The notes beneath the pieces were generated by a model. That model was not told the origin of the DNA and did not search any database. It saw only the letters and a list, made by a program, of their open reading frames with translations. This document shows positions 11,911 through 24,600 of a stretch of DNA of 64,000 bases, one piece after another (the stretch's first letter is position 1; each line of letters starts with the position of its first letter). The stretch covers positions 29,031,372-29,095,371 of the forward strand of contig OX419337.1 of assembly GCA_948470475.1 (NCBI GenBank), in the 5' to 3' direction. The translations under genes were made by a program, and so were the position numbers. Source of the stretch: Galaxea fascicularis. Taxonomy: Eukaryota > Cnidaria > Anthozoa > Scleractinia > Euphylliidae.

Positions 11911-12252
11911 TGTAATTATTATACTAAAGTCATTACTTAAGCGATAAAAATCCTGATAAAAAAGTAGGGACAAAATGTCAAAGACGTGCTGAAAATTTCC
12001 GGTATACTCTCATTAAAGATAGTGAAAACTTCAGTTTCATAACATGGTAAGCAAGCGAGTGCTTTGTGACAAAAAATCTAATTCACGTACAAATTAATGA
12101 TCGTTGCCTTTCATCTAAGCTAAGATGTTAACAAAGGTTTCTTATTAACTAAGCGAAAGCAGATAACGGCTACTTTCACGCGAACTTTTCAAGTTTGAGT
12201 TGGGTAAAAGGAAACTGTTGAAAGTCGAATGGATTGACACCCGTCAGTCTCT

Positions 12253-14137
12253 TTACACTTGTGGTGAGTAAACCCCGTGATGAGTTCCCCAATATGGCGG
12301 CGGTGGGTACAGCGGCAAGTTACTCCAAGGCGAGGCTGGTGGACTTGCGTACTTTGAGTTGAGTTCAGATCTCAGCACAAGAGGCGTGTCGGGATACTGA
12401 GGAGGGAGGGCCTGGTGGGGAAGCTGGTAACCATGGTAACCGTGTTGCAGGGTGTAGGCCAGGCTGTTTATAAAGGACATTTTTGCTTTTTGCTCGGCAT
12501 GTTCCACCCGCTTCCTTTTCTGTTTCATTCGTCTATTTTGGAACCAAGTCTTAACCTAGGGGATATCATAAACAAAAGGTTTACTGCGGTTGCTTTCAAA
12601 TTTGACCATTAATACAAGTCAGCATCGCCAAACATAAGGCGAACAGTTTAACGTTGTTAAACGAAAATAGAGCCTGGCTCTATTCCGTTCAACAAGTTGC
12701 CGCACCGCAACATTTGTTGCTCAACAAATGTTGAACCGTGTATCATTCGCTTTACATCCGATCTGGCTGCGGGAAATCTGGGCCTTTGCGGCGAGCGCAG
12801 CGATTGCTACGTCACCATGGCGACGCTTTGTCGAACAAAGTATCAAACAGCTTGATCGTCGTTAATGTGATTAGATGCTTTGCTGAAGAAAAATTGCAGA
12901 ATGAAAATTCCACAAACAGTAAACCAATACACTGCATTGGCTCAGTGTAAACGCAAATTAAATGAATAAGGTTTATACCTGTGCTTCAGTCATTTCCAGC
13001 TGCTCTGCAATCCTTTGCCTGTCCCTGGAGCCCAGATATTTCTGTTGTTCGAACACTCTCTCCAGAAACAGTACTTGTTCTACTGAGAACGATGAGCGAG
13101 ACTTGCTGAATTTCGGCTTCTGAGAGCGCTTCTTTACAAAATCTAAACAACGAAAATAGAGCAAAAAAATGAATTAGCCAAACAGACTTTAGCGTTACGG
13201 CGTTTGAATCAGCTTTTTTTCACAGATGTTAAATATTCAGGGCAAATTTTAGAGACATAACTGAGCAGGCTGTATGAAGCGTTTAGCACAGTTAGTGTGA
13301 TATCTGTAAAGTTTTTATGGACTAAACACACGTAGATGAAACAGCAAAGGAGCTACAGTGCACGAGCGGTACGGCGCATGCGTAGGATTATCAGTAAGGC
13401 CAGGTTTTTTCTCAACCGAAGGAAACGCTGTTGACTTGTAAGGTCGAACTTTAGGTCGAATTTTCTGTGATAGCTTTGTTCTCTAGTCATCATTAAAGTA
13501 AATGCAAGTTATAGTTTTGTTAGTTACAATCACGTCAGTTTTCATTACTCTAAAAGCTTTACAAACCCTGCACCAATTACAGCTTTACATAAGATCCGCG
13601 ACATGTGTCGACGGAGAAAGAATGTATGGCAGCCAGTTTCGTGTCCGGATTGTATGGCGACAAGTTACTAAATCAACTAAATACATACATGAAGCAGGAT
13701 CTTCAAACTGCACTACTTCGTCTGAGATATTCGAGTACTATTAGCGTAACTGTTTCGTTTTGAGTGAAACTTACTGGGCTTGTCTGTCCAGAGGAACCCG
13801 TTTGAGTTACCAGTTATTTCGAGTTAAAGCGTGACATTCGAGTCATGGAAGAGATATAGAAACCTTCGGTTATTGCATTCAACTTTCTTCTCTATTTCAT
13901 CTCGGGTCAAAGTTTTCAATACATATCTGAGAACAATTCAGTAATAAACTTCTACTTACTCTTACTATCACCGCGATGATCCAATGGAGGAAACTCGTGT
14001 TGCGGATACTTTGAGAAGTTGCTTGAATCAGGAGAGGGCTGGGACGTCTGTACCGCAGAATCATCCGTTGTTTCAACACTCACCGAGATGCCCTTACAGT
14101 CTTCAAAACCCTGTTTCGAAAGGTCAGTGCTTTCCAT
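12253..14137 (-). CDS. ANTP-class (NK-like) homeodomain transcription factor
   Basis: Three exons in transcript order: 14137-13960, 13142-12979, 12555-12253; 645 bases, 214 aa. The homeodomain covers about residues 71-130, with helix 3 reading VKTWFQNRRMKQK (W48, F49, Q50, N51, R53) and helix 1-2 FLERVFEQQKYL. Intron 2 falls between homeodomain positions 44 and 45, a known position in several ANTP/NK genes. The N-terminal 60 residues are Ser/Thr/Gln-rich with no eh1 repressor motif that I can see; the C-terminal third is rich in Pro, Tyr and Ser. It is presumably a nuclear DNA-binding regulator. Nearest named groups by eye are Vent/Not/Vax/Bsx-like genes, but I cannot choose among them. Exon 1 ends in two overlapping donors, both in phase. 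A TTTTAAAG stretch about 125 bases upstream of the ATG could be a TATA-like element. Confidence 0.88.
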
Positions 14138-14914
14138 ATTCTTCCCAGTGACTTTGCTGTGTGTTGTTGGAGTTCATGAGCAACACTGGTTTGTACTCTC
14201 GTTTTCGGTGCCGATTTTAAATTTGCCACGGTCCTGCACTTGTTTTATTAGCGTGCTTTAAAAGCACGCCGCGCTGGCGGCTCTTCAAACGGTACCCTTT
14301 AATAAAGTCGACCGACCTCCGACTATTGTTAGTTATCGGTACCTGCAAAGAACTATCCGTTTCTATACGATTCCTTTTGTTGCGCTTGGTTGTTTACGAT
14401 GAGACATTTTTATTTTCATATCATCTGCCATTCGAACATCTAATGCGCTTTTACATGTAGTTCTATTTAACGATTTTTACAACGATTAAACGTCACAATA
14501 ATTCTGTTCACGAATTAAGGGGTAGTTTTACAATCAAGTTGATGTGTAGCCGAGCCGCCGCTTACGGACGCTAAACTGCGCTCCCGGTGATTTCTCAACT
14601 GAAATTAAAAATCTACAACCTGTAAGCAAAGACCTGCCGTCAGGGGAAGCAGAAATCTTTCTGATGCTTCACGAGCTAAATTAACCTCCCTGGATGTCGA
14701 CCAACGCAACTCCATTTGTACCACGCCTTTGTCGATTGTCTTGCTTCCCGGCAACTCATAGTTTCTCAAATGTTTTCAGTTCACCCCAGTTACTGCTTTG
14801 TTTACTATTGATGTTCTTGCAACGTGGCCTATGTTCAGACAATCTAGACTTACCAAAATACCCACCAATATAGGTAAACTCCATGCCACATACATGTAAA
14901 AATACGTCACGGTC

Positions 14915-15135
14915 AGGCCTGTTCGAAACTCGATAAACTCTAAACCAGGATTAGTCCGAAGTTTAATATCGCTCGTTGAGAATGTTTTAAAAGCAAAGTT
15001 TGCACTCGAAGAAATATTGGAAAATTAATGGAGACGTGCTTTCGGGAATATTTATATCAAACAGTATTTCAACTGGAATGCAAGTTCACTCTAACAGTCT
15101 AACCCGGGATTAGCTGAATTGTGCTTTGAACAGCT
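14915..15135. repeat. CCTGTTCGAAACTC fold-back remnant
   Basis: Left GGCCTGTTCGAAACTCGAT with AACCAGGATTAG; right ACCCGGGATTAGCTGAA with CTTTGAACAGCTGAGCCC. Termini resemble, loosely, those of the elements at 33.41 and 51.19 kb. Confidence 0.45.
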
Positions 15136-15536
15136 GAGCCCAGATGTGCGTTACAAATTCATTACGGGGAATCGATATCGTTTCAGAGGAACTTATTCGC
15201 TTCCGCGAAACGCAGTATCGGCAATAAAGAAAGAAGAGTATCATTGAGGCTGCATTAGGAAATAGGAAGTAATGGGAAAATTAAGGCGCACGAAGTTGGA
15301 GGTCATGCAGTTTAATACCAAGTACAAATTGGTGTGTTTTGAACTTACAGCGCGTGGATAAACCGCGCTTTTATCAGTGAACATGAACTGTTACATCATT
15401 TCCAAGTTGATTGTGAGTGGATACAGTTCTATGTGGGGTCAATCGGCCATTTTAGGACGAAATTTGACCGTTTGCTCCAACAAAGTTCTGGTTCTTGCCG
15501 CAATTCACGGTTTCTCGTTTGCCGCTTTGCGTAAAT

Positions 15537-16267
15537 AGGGAACTAGGGAGTTTAAGCAACGAGGACGGCAACGGCAACGAGAACGCCACAAAACAATGGG
15601 CTTAATGAGCAAAAACAATCGCTCTGCACGTGCGTTTACATTTTAGTACATTTCTTTACCGTCCTCTGCAAAACAACAACGTGAAATGACCAAATTTTAG
15701 GTTTTCTCGAGAACGTGAGCGTATTACTGCAAAATCTTCTTTCCTTTTCTTTGCTTTTACACCGTTCACAGTAATTTAGACTCTGGACAGCTCGCCAGCA
15801 TTTTGCATGTTAAACAAATTGGAACAATCGCGAAAAAGTTTTGAAAACGAGAAGTTATATTTTGAAATGACGTTCTCGTTGTCGTCGCCGTCGTCGTTGC
15901 TTAAACTCCCTATTTAAGCATCGACGACGGCGGCGGCGATGAAAAAAACGTCATTTGAAAATGTAACTTCTCGTTTCTGTAGCGTTTTCGCGATTATTCC
16001 AATTTGTTTAACGTGTAAAATGCTGGCGAAGTATCCAGGGACTAAATTGCAATGAACAAATCAAAATAAGAAAAAAGAAAAACAAATTTGCCGTCACGCG
16101 TTCACGTTCTCGAGAAAACCTAAAATTTGGCCATTTCACGTTGTAGTTTTTCAGAGGACGGCAAAGAAATGTACCAAAATGTAAACGCACGTGCAGAGCG
16201 ATTGGTGTTGCTCATTAAGCCTATTGTTTTGTGGCGTTCTCGGTGCCGTTGCTGTTGCCGTTACCCA
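15537..16267. repeat. Palindromic dimer of a 370-bp inverted-repeat element
   Basis: Two copies in opposite orientation meet near 15915. The left copy runs from AGGGAGTTTAAGCAACGAGG to CGTCGTTGCTTAAACTCCCT. The right copy repeats the same blocks reverse-complemented: AAAATGTAACTTCTCGTTT, TTTAACGTGTAAAATGCTGG, TCGAGAAAACCTAAAATTTG, CATTTCACGTTGTAG, TGTACCAAAATGTAAACGCA. Together they form a roughly 730-base fold-back with almost no loop. Confidence 0.85.
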
Positions 16268-17378
16268 TATACGTTCGCGCTAATTGTTCACGCGCATCCT
16301 TACTGCGCACGAAATCCATGTCACAAGGTCATGCCACGTCGCAATCGAGCACGTGCGCTGAGGAATAAAGCTGAGCAAGTGAAAGGATGGTAGCGGTTGC
16401 ATTCCCCTCGCCTTCAGTTTACTCTCTTCGGTCGGTGACCCCTACTTTTCTTTCCAGAAACAGATTTTATTTACAATTACCTCCACATTGTCCAAAAATG
16501 AACAAAAAACCAATGTGGGAAGTTAACTTCAAAATTTCTGTCCAGGGGACCTCGAATCCTGCCATCATGCTGCTGCAAGGCGCGTGAAACTATTTTCGCT
16601 AAATGCGAACTTGTCCTTTAAGGAACCTCACCAGTTGACTAAATTCACTTAATAGGTCCACTTAAACAATATTTGGCAGAGAACATTTCACTTCAAGGAC
16701 TTGATTGCAATATTTTTGGGCTCACAGACACTGGCCTTGTTTGTTAACGAAGCCCGATTTTTTCAGATTTAGGGTGTTCTTCCGGGCATGTTCTCTCCAA
16801 AAGGAAGTCGATGACCCCCATTTTTTTACATTTCTAACATGACTAACTCATCATCTTACAGTGGTAAGTCTTGGAAGAAAAATCAGTGTTGCAAAATTTT
16901 CACGCGAACGTCCTATTGGTTGTGAGTCCCCTGATATAAAACTGGTTTGAAATCTCCACAAAAATTACCAGAAGCTTTGACACCAAGACTTTCAAAATTG
17001 AACAGTGCAATTTAGTTGCAAACATGAAACACTAGGAACTCCTATCATAACCACCAGAGCCAAAAGACATGACAAAGAAGCAGAACACAGCCAGTGGACG
17101 GTTAAGATGAGAAAAGCACATACGTGGCTTTAATTACAATGTCTGTGACACAAAGCATTCAGGATGCAGTGTTTAAGGTACAATATTTCCTCAACTAAAA
17201 TTGCACAAAGCGTGTGATATTCGAGATTAACTAAATCTCTAAAATAATATATCAACTTGTTTATTATTTAAACCAACTAGTCTCTTTGTACCCACAGTGG
17301 AAACAATTACCAAACTTACAGATGAGTTTCCCAAAGCAACTGCAGTCTGTGAAAAACACTCAAATCAACTACTTTCAC

Positions 17379-17464
17379 TTAACCCTTTCACTCCTGAGAG
17401 TGCCAAATGACACTTATAGATTTTACTTGTCAATGGAGAACCCCTTAGGAGGGAAAGGGTTAAC
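17379..17464. repeat. Short TTAACCCTTTCACTCC element
   Basis: TTAACCCTTTCACTCCTGAG at the left and CCTTAGGAGGGAAAGGGTTAA at the right are imperfect inverted termini around about 45 bases. Confidence 0.6.
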
Positions 17465-18133
17465 AACATCTTCACCCAAAAACTATGTCCCCATCAAGGA
17501 GGCCCGCAGCAAGTTTTTTTGGTTTCCAGGTGTACCTGTTAAGATCAAAATTTCCTATAGAAGATAAGCTCCAATTTTCTCAACATTACAACATCTTTTC
17601 AACGCATGACCAAAGTTTATTTTCCTGTCGGTTCCCAAGCAACAGCTATTACCATAGCAACGGTAATGCGTGGCAACCAATTTTGAAAAAGCTCAATTAT
17701 CTCAAAATCCGTTCGGAAACCTCATGGATAAAATGAACTGCTATTTATAAACACTGCCGCCATTAATAGTGGTGACATTTGACATTTAGCCCTTGTTTGG
17801 CTCAAAAGCCACCAAACAAATGATCGAACACATTCTTACGTTGCAAGTTGGAAACCTAAATTTGTCACATACCATTGACAGTCTCCCATGTAGTCTTTTT
17901 TAGGGGAGGTGAAATACAACTCCCCTAAAAATGACTGCGAGGAAGGCTAATCGACACACCGTTGCAAGGAAATTCCTTTATGCGATTACATATTGTGCAA
18001 CACTTGCAGCTTCAACTGGGCTCTTTTTGTTGAATAAAAGTGAAGAAGTGTCATTTGCAAGGAGTCTTAATTATTATTGATACTTCATTGAATCAAGGAA
18101 AGAAGCCTATTGAACAGTGGATAGCCTATCTCT

Positions 18134-18608
18134 TAACCCTTTAACTCCCAAGATCTGATTATTAATTCTCCTTTCTAGCTGCTATACAGTTCCTTGTACA
18201 TTAGTTAAGAGAATTTGGGATTATATCAAGATAGCACTCAAGGACTGATAAATTTGTTTAGTATATACCACACAAGTGAATAGTGCTTTTCGCGCATTCT
18301 GATTGGTTAACTCGGAGGCCATTAGCGAAGTACTATTCACCTCGGAGCAGCCGAAGAGAAACAAAACGGCTTATTTGAATTTAACGCTAGTTATTTAACT
18401 TGTGTGGTATATACTAAAACAATTATTCACCTCAGGGTCAATGAAAGCGGTTGATATTTACTGAGCCACAAAGCGGCGAGGTAAATATCCACCACTATTC
18501 ACCTCCACTTTGGTGAATAATTGTTAACTATTCTCATCACCTGTCTGATGGACAATGTATTGATATTACTGGGAGAAGTCACATGCTAATCAGTTCTGGT
18601 AGTTAAGG
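18134..18608. repeat. TTAACCCTTTAACTCCCA element interrupted by a second element
   Basis: The outer element opens TTAACCCTTTAACTCCCAAG and closes TTCTGGTAGTTAAGGGCC. Its middle is split: GATAAATTTG is followed by an inserted element at about 18258-18535, after which CTATTCTCATCACCTGTCTG resumes. A relative without the insertion, in reverse, is at 22163-22369. Confidence 0.7.
18256..18535. repeat. Inserted TAGTATATACCACACAAG element
   Basis: Inverted pair TTTAGTATATACCACACAAG and CTTGTGTGGTATATACTAAA at 18258-18277 and 18399-18418, followed by a second inverted portion (GGTGAATAATTGTTAAC against ACAATTATTCACC). Confidence 0.7.
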
Positions 18609-18643
18609 GCCAAGTTAAGCAGACTTCAGATATCAGTAGTTAA

Positions 18644-21600
18644 TCACTTTTCCTTTTTGATCATTCTTAAAGCTATGTAAGCAAAAAACATCAGAACGAC
18701 TGTCATGCCAGCCAGCACCAACTCGTTGGGCCACAGGTGACCCACTGAAATGCCTTGTAACTTCAGATATTCATCACCATCACTTATGCTGCATTTAAAT
18801 AAATAAACAAGGAGATAAGCAAGTGAATCAATAAATGAGTTAGAGTATTAATAACCAGCCAAAAAAGCAAAAACATAAAAATGGACTGCTGCCAGCCATT
18901 TTATGGTTTTCCCTCAGACTTTCGATAAATTAGAAACAGATTAAATCGTGATATAAAAAGTTGAACAATATAGTCAAACCCCTGAAAGGGGTGCTGGTCG
19001 TGCCTTTTAGGGGTTAAAATTGATGGTTGGCGCCATGTGGAGTACTTAAACCTAAAATTACAACTGCTAGAGTTGTTGCGGTACCTTTTAGGGTATAAGT
19101 TTAAATGCTTCTAAAAGCTAATTTAATTTCAAAAGGTACATTCCCAAGCCAAAAAACTGCTGTGAGTCTCATTAAGGAAAATTAAGTACAAATAAACCAA
19201 ACATACCACTGCCTGGAAAGTGTGGAGTTCGAGCCACAATCGAATTTCATACCGTGAAGCTCATTTATTTCCAGTGCCTATAAAACAACAGAAATTCGTT
19301 TTACACTTAAAATATTTGAGAACCGAGTGTTATTACACTAACTGACTCAGCAGGGACTGCTTATAGACTATAGAGTACAGTGTCAGCCACTTCCTCCCTT
19401 TTACTTTTTAATGGGCCATACTGTTTTGTTATTCTTTCCATTCGGGGAGATGCACCGTCAGGCAAAATCAGAACTTTCTGGGGAACCATGTCCCCGCATC
19501 CTCCTTCGCTTTTAACCCCCCTCCCTTCTCCTCTTCCGTCCCTGGTGACCGCGATAAACTGATCTCGTTCAGTTCATTACTGCTTACATGAACAACTTTG
19601 AGAATGACGTTGTCAGGAGGCATGAATCGGCTTTCATACGCAAAACCAAGTAATCACATGCTTGTTGCCAAATTTGTGGTTAGGATTTAGGTTTGAGTTA
19701 GGTCCAGAGTTTGTTTATTGCGTATCGTGGAAAGACATCGCGGATCCACTCTGCCTACGTCTGTTCGAGGACCCTCGTTACCAGTTGCCACCCTCGTCGA
19801 TTACGTCATGACATGCCAGCCTGTGAACAGACTGTTTTGACAGCGGATAAGCGAAGAGAGCGAGAAGGCGAAAAACATTACTTGGCTCGCCGAATTTCGT
19901 ATCCCCATGTACTTAATCGAGTGATAAAGAGAGGTAAACAGGTTCAGTTATTACGCGTGATCCGGCAGATGTACGGGATCAAAATACTCGTCTCCAACGT
20001 CGGTCCAACACCAACTACCTGTGATCACAAAAGTGCTATATTAAATGTATCTACATTACCTCTATGGCATAACGAAATATGCTGATGTATTTTATCCACG
20101 ACAGCCAATCCAATACAGAGGTTAGATTTACCAGCACACCACCAAATACCTGTTACAAGAAATCGTGAATATCTTTGTTACTGATTTCAACTTCCGTGCA
20201 TAAAGCTCAGATAAGCAAAAGGCAAAGTTACGTTGACGCTGTCAAGTTTGAAGGGTTAAGTCACAAGATCTCGTTCTCTTTTGCATTGGATGAAATTCAG
20301 TGTTGAAAGCAATTATTATTTGCTTTCGTTCTGTATTACTTGACGCAGGTGCACGTCGGCCCTTTGGGTGCCCCCTCTAAATGTCTCTAACTAACCGAGT
20401 TCGAGGTCCATACCGTAAGTTACGGACCGAGTTTTTTCCCGTTCGCTTATGGCCCAAGCGCGAAGCGCGCGGGCCATAAATCAACGGGAAAAAACGGGGT
20501 TAGTAAGATATTTATTATATCTCTGAAGTTAATCAGGCGCCTAGAAAAAGAATCATTCAAATTTAGCGGGCCGTACAGGAGACTACGGCCCGTAAAATTT
20601 ACCAATCAGAGCGCGCATACTAACTGAGAGCTATAATAAACCTACTTATCGAATAAAGTATGTATGTATGTATGCTGTGATTCGGTAGCAACTCCCGCTA
20701 CCTTCTCAATCAACGAGAAGACAGCCAAGGCCAACGGTGAAAGGCATGCGCGCATCTTCCCCCGCTTGGTGCCGGCTATATGTGCTTGCTTCGAATTCTG
20801 ATTGGTCAGTTCATTGCTTGGTTACCTCTGCCATGATTTTGTATTTACGACTTTAATTCATAGAAAAATTAATTACTTACCATCATAAAGACATAAGGAA
20901 GACCAACCAGAAGGTTAGCTATAGCGAATGTCCGTACGCATGCACTGACAAAGAAAGCCACACCGCAGGCACACATTGACGTCAAGATAAGAGTGAGGGT
21001 GAATATAAGGAATTTGATAACATTAGGATCAAGCCCTGCAACGAAAAAACAAAACCAGTATCACTCTGTGATATTGAAATTCCAGGCAATCGTTCACATC
21101 AAGAAACAGATTGCTCTGAGTTTTACCATCGTGGTCTGTCCTCTTTGAATTGCCAAGCAGAGGCAAATTGGATTGGTAATGAGCATATTATCGAAACCAT
21201 ACTGTGCATTCAGAAGGGAGAGGATAAGAAGATCTGTGTCACTAAGGAACCCCTATATCATGTTCAGCATCATGAATACAGACGTGACACTGTTTAGCCC
21301 TCGACCATTTAGTTATTATAGGAACCCTTTTTTTCCTTTTTGTAAATGGACTTAACAGTAAATTGTGTGTCTAATGAATTTGCTTCCCTTGTCATCTTTC
21401 AGTTACACATCTTCATTTTTCAACCTATTATGATGCACTATTTACTACATTGTGTAACCATGAATCAGCTTTTTCTAATGCTCTCTGAAAATGTTTTGCT
21501 CTATGTTTTCTACGTTATTCGTTGTAAACACCTTATCGTGAATGCGTGTACTGTATTGACGACCAAAGATGTAATATGATTACAATATTTCTTACCCTAT

Positions 21601-24600
21601 GTTAATTTGTTTGCCTTAAGGTTGAATCACGTAATGACGTATATTCATTGTTTGTATCGGGTTAATCATATTTGGGACCCCGGGATGGTGTTCCTTATAA
21701 CAGGGATCTTGTTACTCCTAAAGAGCCGTTACTTGGCTCATCACGCAATTCTCCTAAAAAAGAAGTAGTTACGTGACGAGCCAGATTGACAGCTACCTGC
21801 TGAAGAGACTGCGGTTCTGTTTGGTGCATTGCAGTGTGACATTCGTGATAAATTGGTTCATTTTATTGTTCTACTCTAAAGAGTACGAAATGCTAGTCTC
21901 TCCAGCAGCTGGTTTCAGTCAAAGCTCTATCGTTACTTTTTGCTACTTGGCGCTGAATTTACGGCACCTACCTGCCATGAAATATACAATAGCAGAGAAT
22001 ACAGCGAGGGGGATCAGACGTAAAGGAATGAAGTCGCAAAAAACTTTGGCCAAAAAATACACTGAGATCCTGTAATACCCACTGGCTGCTTCGTGACTGT
22101 GAACAAGGAAAGAAAACAAAAAGAGGGGTAATGCTAGGGTAACTAATGTATCGACAGCCAGTTAACTCCCAGAGGTGATTAGGATGTAACTTCTCTTTAC
22201 AATTATATCAATACACTGTCCAGCAAAAAGGTGATGAGAATAAACAAACTTATCAGCCAGAGGGTGTTATCGTGATATAACCCTAAATTCTCTTAACTAA
22301 CATGCAAGGAACTGTATGGCACCTCGAAAGGAGAATTAATAATAAGATCTTGGGAGTCTAAGGGCTAAGATGACATTTCTGTTTTGTATGTCTGGATAGT
22401 TGGTCCACCTTCCACTCGGTCAGGTTTGTGCTGTAACTGAGTTTTCCTGAATAAGGGACCTAACTTTAACACCTACTAGAAACAAAACGACCACTCAACT
22501 AATTACAAATGCTTTGGAGACGGCTGCCGAATTTGCTTCCTGAAAAAATTAGTTCTTAGCCAACATAAAAATAAACTCACATGAATATTGGTCTTTCTTT
22601 GATGAACAGTTCCACTGCTGACAGATTTCCAAATATCATATTCATTACCAAGAAGAAAAACATACCGACTCTGAGAGAAAAACAATTCGAAACAAGCATA
22701 AGTGAGAAGTGTAGCCCCTTCACTTTCAGCGCAAATGTCTTTTCTGTCGATCGTTACAGCGATCGCTTGTCTCTTTTTATTCCGCAATCACAGCGACTGT
22801 AACGATCGTGGCGATCGTAACGACCATATGGAAACCAGGCATAAACAATCTTACACGCCCCCACCCCCCAGTAAACTAATGATAGAACTCGCGTTAAAAT
22901 CTACTCGTGCCATTTGACCCAGGACTGAAATGGGGATGGATGGTCTATTGCTGGTACCAACTTGTATCAATTTTCTTATTGGGTAAGTGGGTGGGGGAAT
23001 CAGGCAGAAAGAACTCTAATTCCGACGATTAACAACTGAACATTTCCACGAATGTCACGTAGAGTAAGTACGTAATATCAATAACTATTCTTAACCTTAG
23101 GGGGACGACAAAGGCCCGGGGGGGGATACTCCTCAGGATTCTTTGTCGGGATGGGTCCCCAATTCCTGACTCTATTTCAGATCAAAACATTTTCCACTCT
23201 CGTTTTCAGACCTGTGTCCTCTAAAATCCATTCCCGTTTACAGGCCTGACGTTGCCCAATGGCTTTGTTATTGGCTATTCCTAAGTTGCGCAGGAAAACT
23301 ATACCCGTTTTCAGACCAAAATGGCTCAAAAACCATAGGCTTTTGTGGTTCTCTTGAAAACCATCATTACCGATTTCAGACCATAACGGTGATAATCTAT
23401 ACCCGTTTTCAGACTAAAACGGCTCAAAAACCATAGACGTTGGGGCGGTACATATATGGGAAAGTACACCCCCTCCGGGGGGAGGGAGGGAAGGGTTTAT
23501 TGGGCACTGTGAATGCTCTTCAATGATCACCTTATAAGCACGGCAAGCCCTGTCTTTCTGCACGGCAGTAGCACGGAATTCGTTTCAAACGTTGAGCTCA
23601 ATTCATAAAAATGATAAATGCTATGTACCCGGGCTATGTACTTGAACACTTGTACATGTCTGATGGCGGTTTGTTTTCAAAGTATCTATCGCCACGTCTG
23701 AAATCAAGTCGCGCGTTTAATAGTCGAGCTAGAGCCGAACCAGCTTAGCACAACATTTGAAACCTTCAAAAAAAGCAAATAAATCAGTACTGACCTGTTT
23801 TGTATTCCGTTTTTATCTTTCTTCATCTGATAATAAACGGAGCCCACAATAAGAGCAAAAATTACCATGACGACCATCTGCGGATAGGAAACATATGAAT
23901 ATTCTTTAGCTAGGTGAACCTGAAAGAGTTTTACATTTTCCCGACTTTCAAGTCGTCCGGTTTTCAGATTACTCAAGTCAGACTCTTATACCACCATGCG
24001 CAGACGATTATTAGCATGTTTTTTCGTACAGTGATCCGTAAAGAATGCAGAGAGTTAAGGTAAAAAGGCTATTTTAATTACGCTTTGAAGTGAATTTTTA
24101 TTTGAGAATTTCAGTGTTAAAGCACTAAACTGAATTTTCCCACTTTTTGGCGTGAGCTGAGGAATGTGATGAGCTTCGAGTTTTCAAGCCTTTTTTTGAG
24201 TTTTCGATTTTTCAATTTACTTCACTGTAAGAATTTTAATGCCACGGGCCTCCAACTGGATTATTTTCTTAGGTGACTTGCAAGAAACATGATGAGCTTA
24301 AGTGATTACATCATTGATCTTGCAACAAATCAAATCAGCCGTTAGGAAAACATTTTTCTAATGCTTTTAAAGTGAGTCAAAATCTGGCTTCCATAACTGC
24401 CTGCCAAAACATCATTGTGAGATAAACAACAAAAAGGAAACTAAATGTCTCTCTCTCTTCACTAAAACTAAACGAACGGACTAAGACCGTCGGATTTCTT
24501 ATCAAAATGGATCATTTTCTGGTTGAAAAGTAGACTGAACTCCAGGGGGAGGGGGTACTCCCTTATATGGGCTATATAGGTATGTGTGGCGCCAAAAGGT

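Larger units (their letters stand above)
8932..12252. other. Intergenic gap between VPS39 and homeobox gene
   Basis: The two flanking genes are convergent. I find no coding exon with supporting homology here. The stretch holds the VPS39 3' region, a CCAAT-rich inverted-repeat element, two pairs of tandem palindromes (9.8-10.66 kb) and a near-perfect fold-back at 11.76-11.91 kb. Confidence 0.6.
14138..18643. other. Intergenic gap, homeobox 5' flank to transporter 3' end
   Basis: No exon of recognisable homology on either strand. It contains the homeobox gene's upstream region, a palindromic repeat dimer at 15.5-16.3 kb, a short element at 17.38-17.46 kb and a nested repeat at 18.13-18.61 kb. 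Part of 17-18.6 kb may be the transporter's 3' untranslated region. Confidence 0.55.

Noticed and set aside
19711..20085. 124-residue plus-strand frame
   Set aside because: Overlaps transporter exon 14 on the opposite strand; it is a shadow frame.
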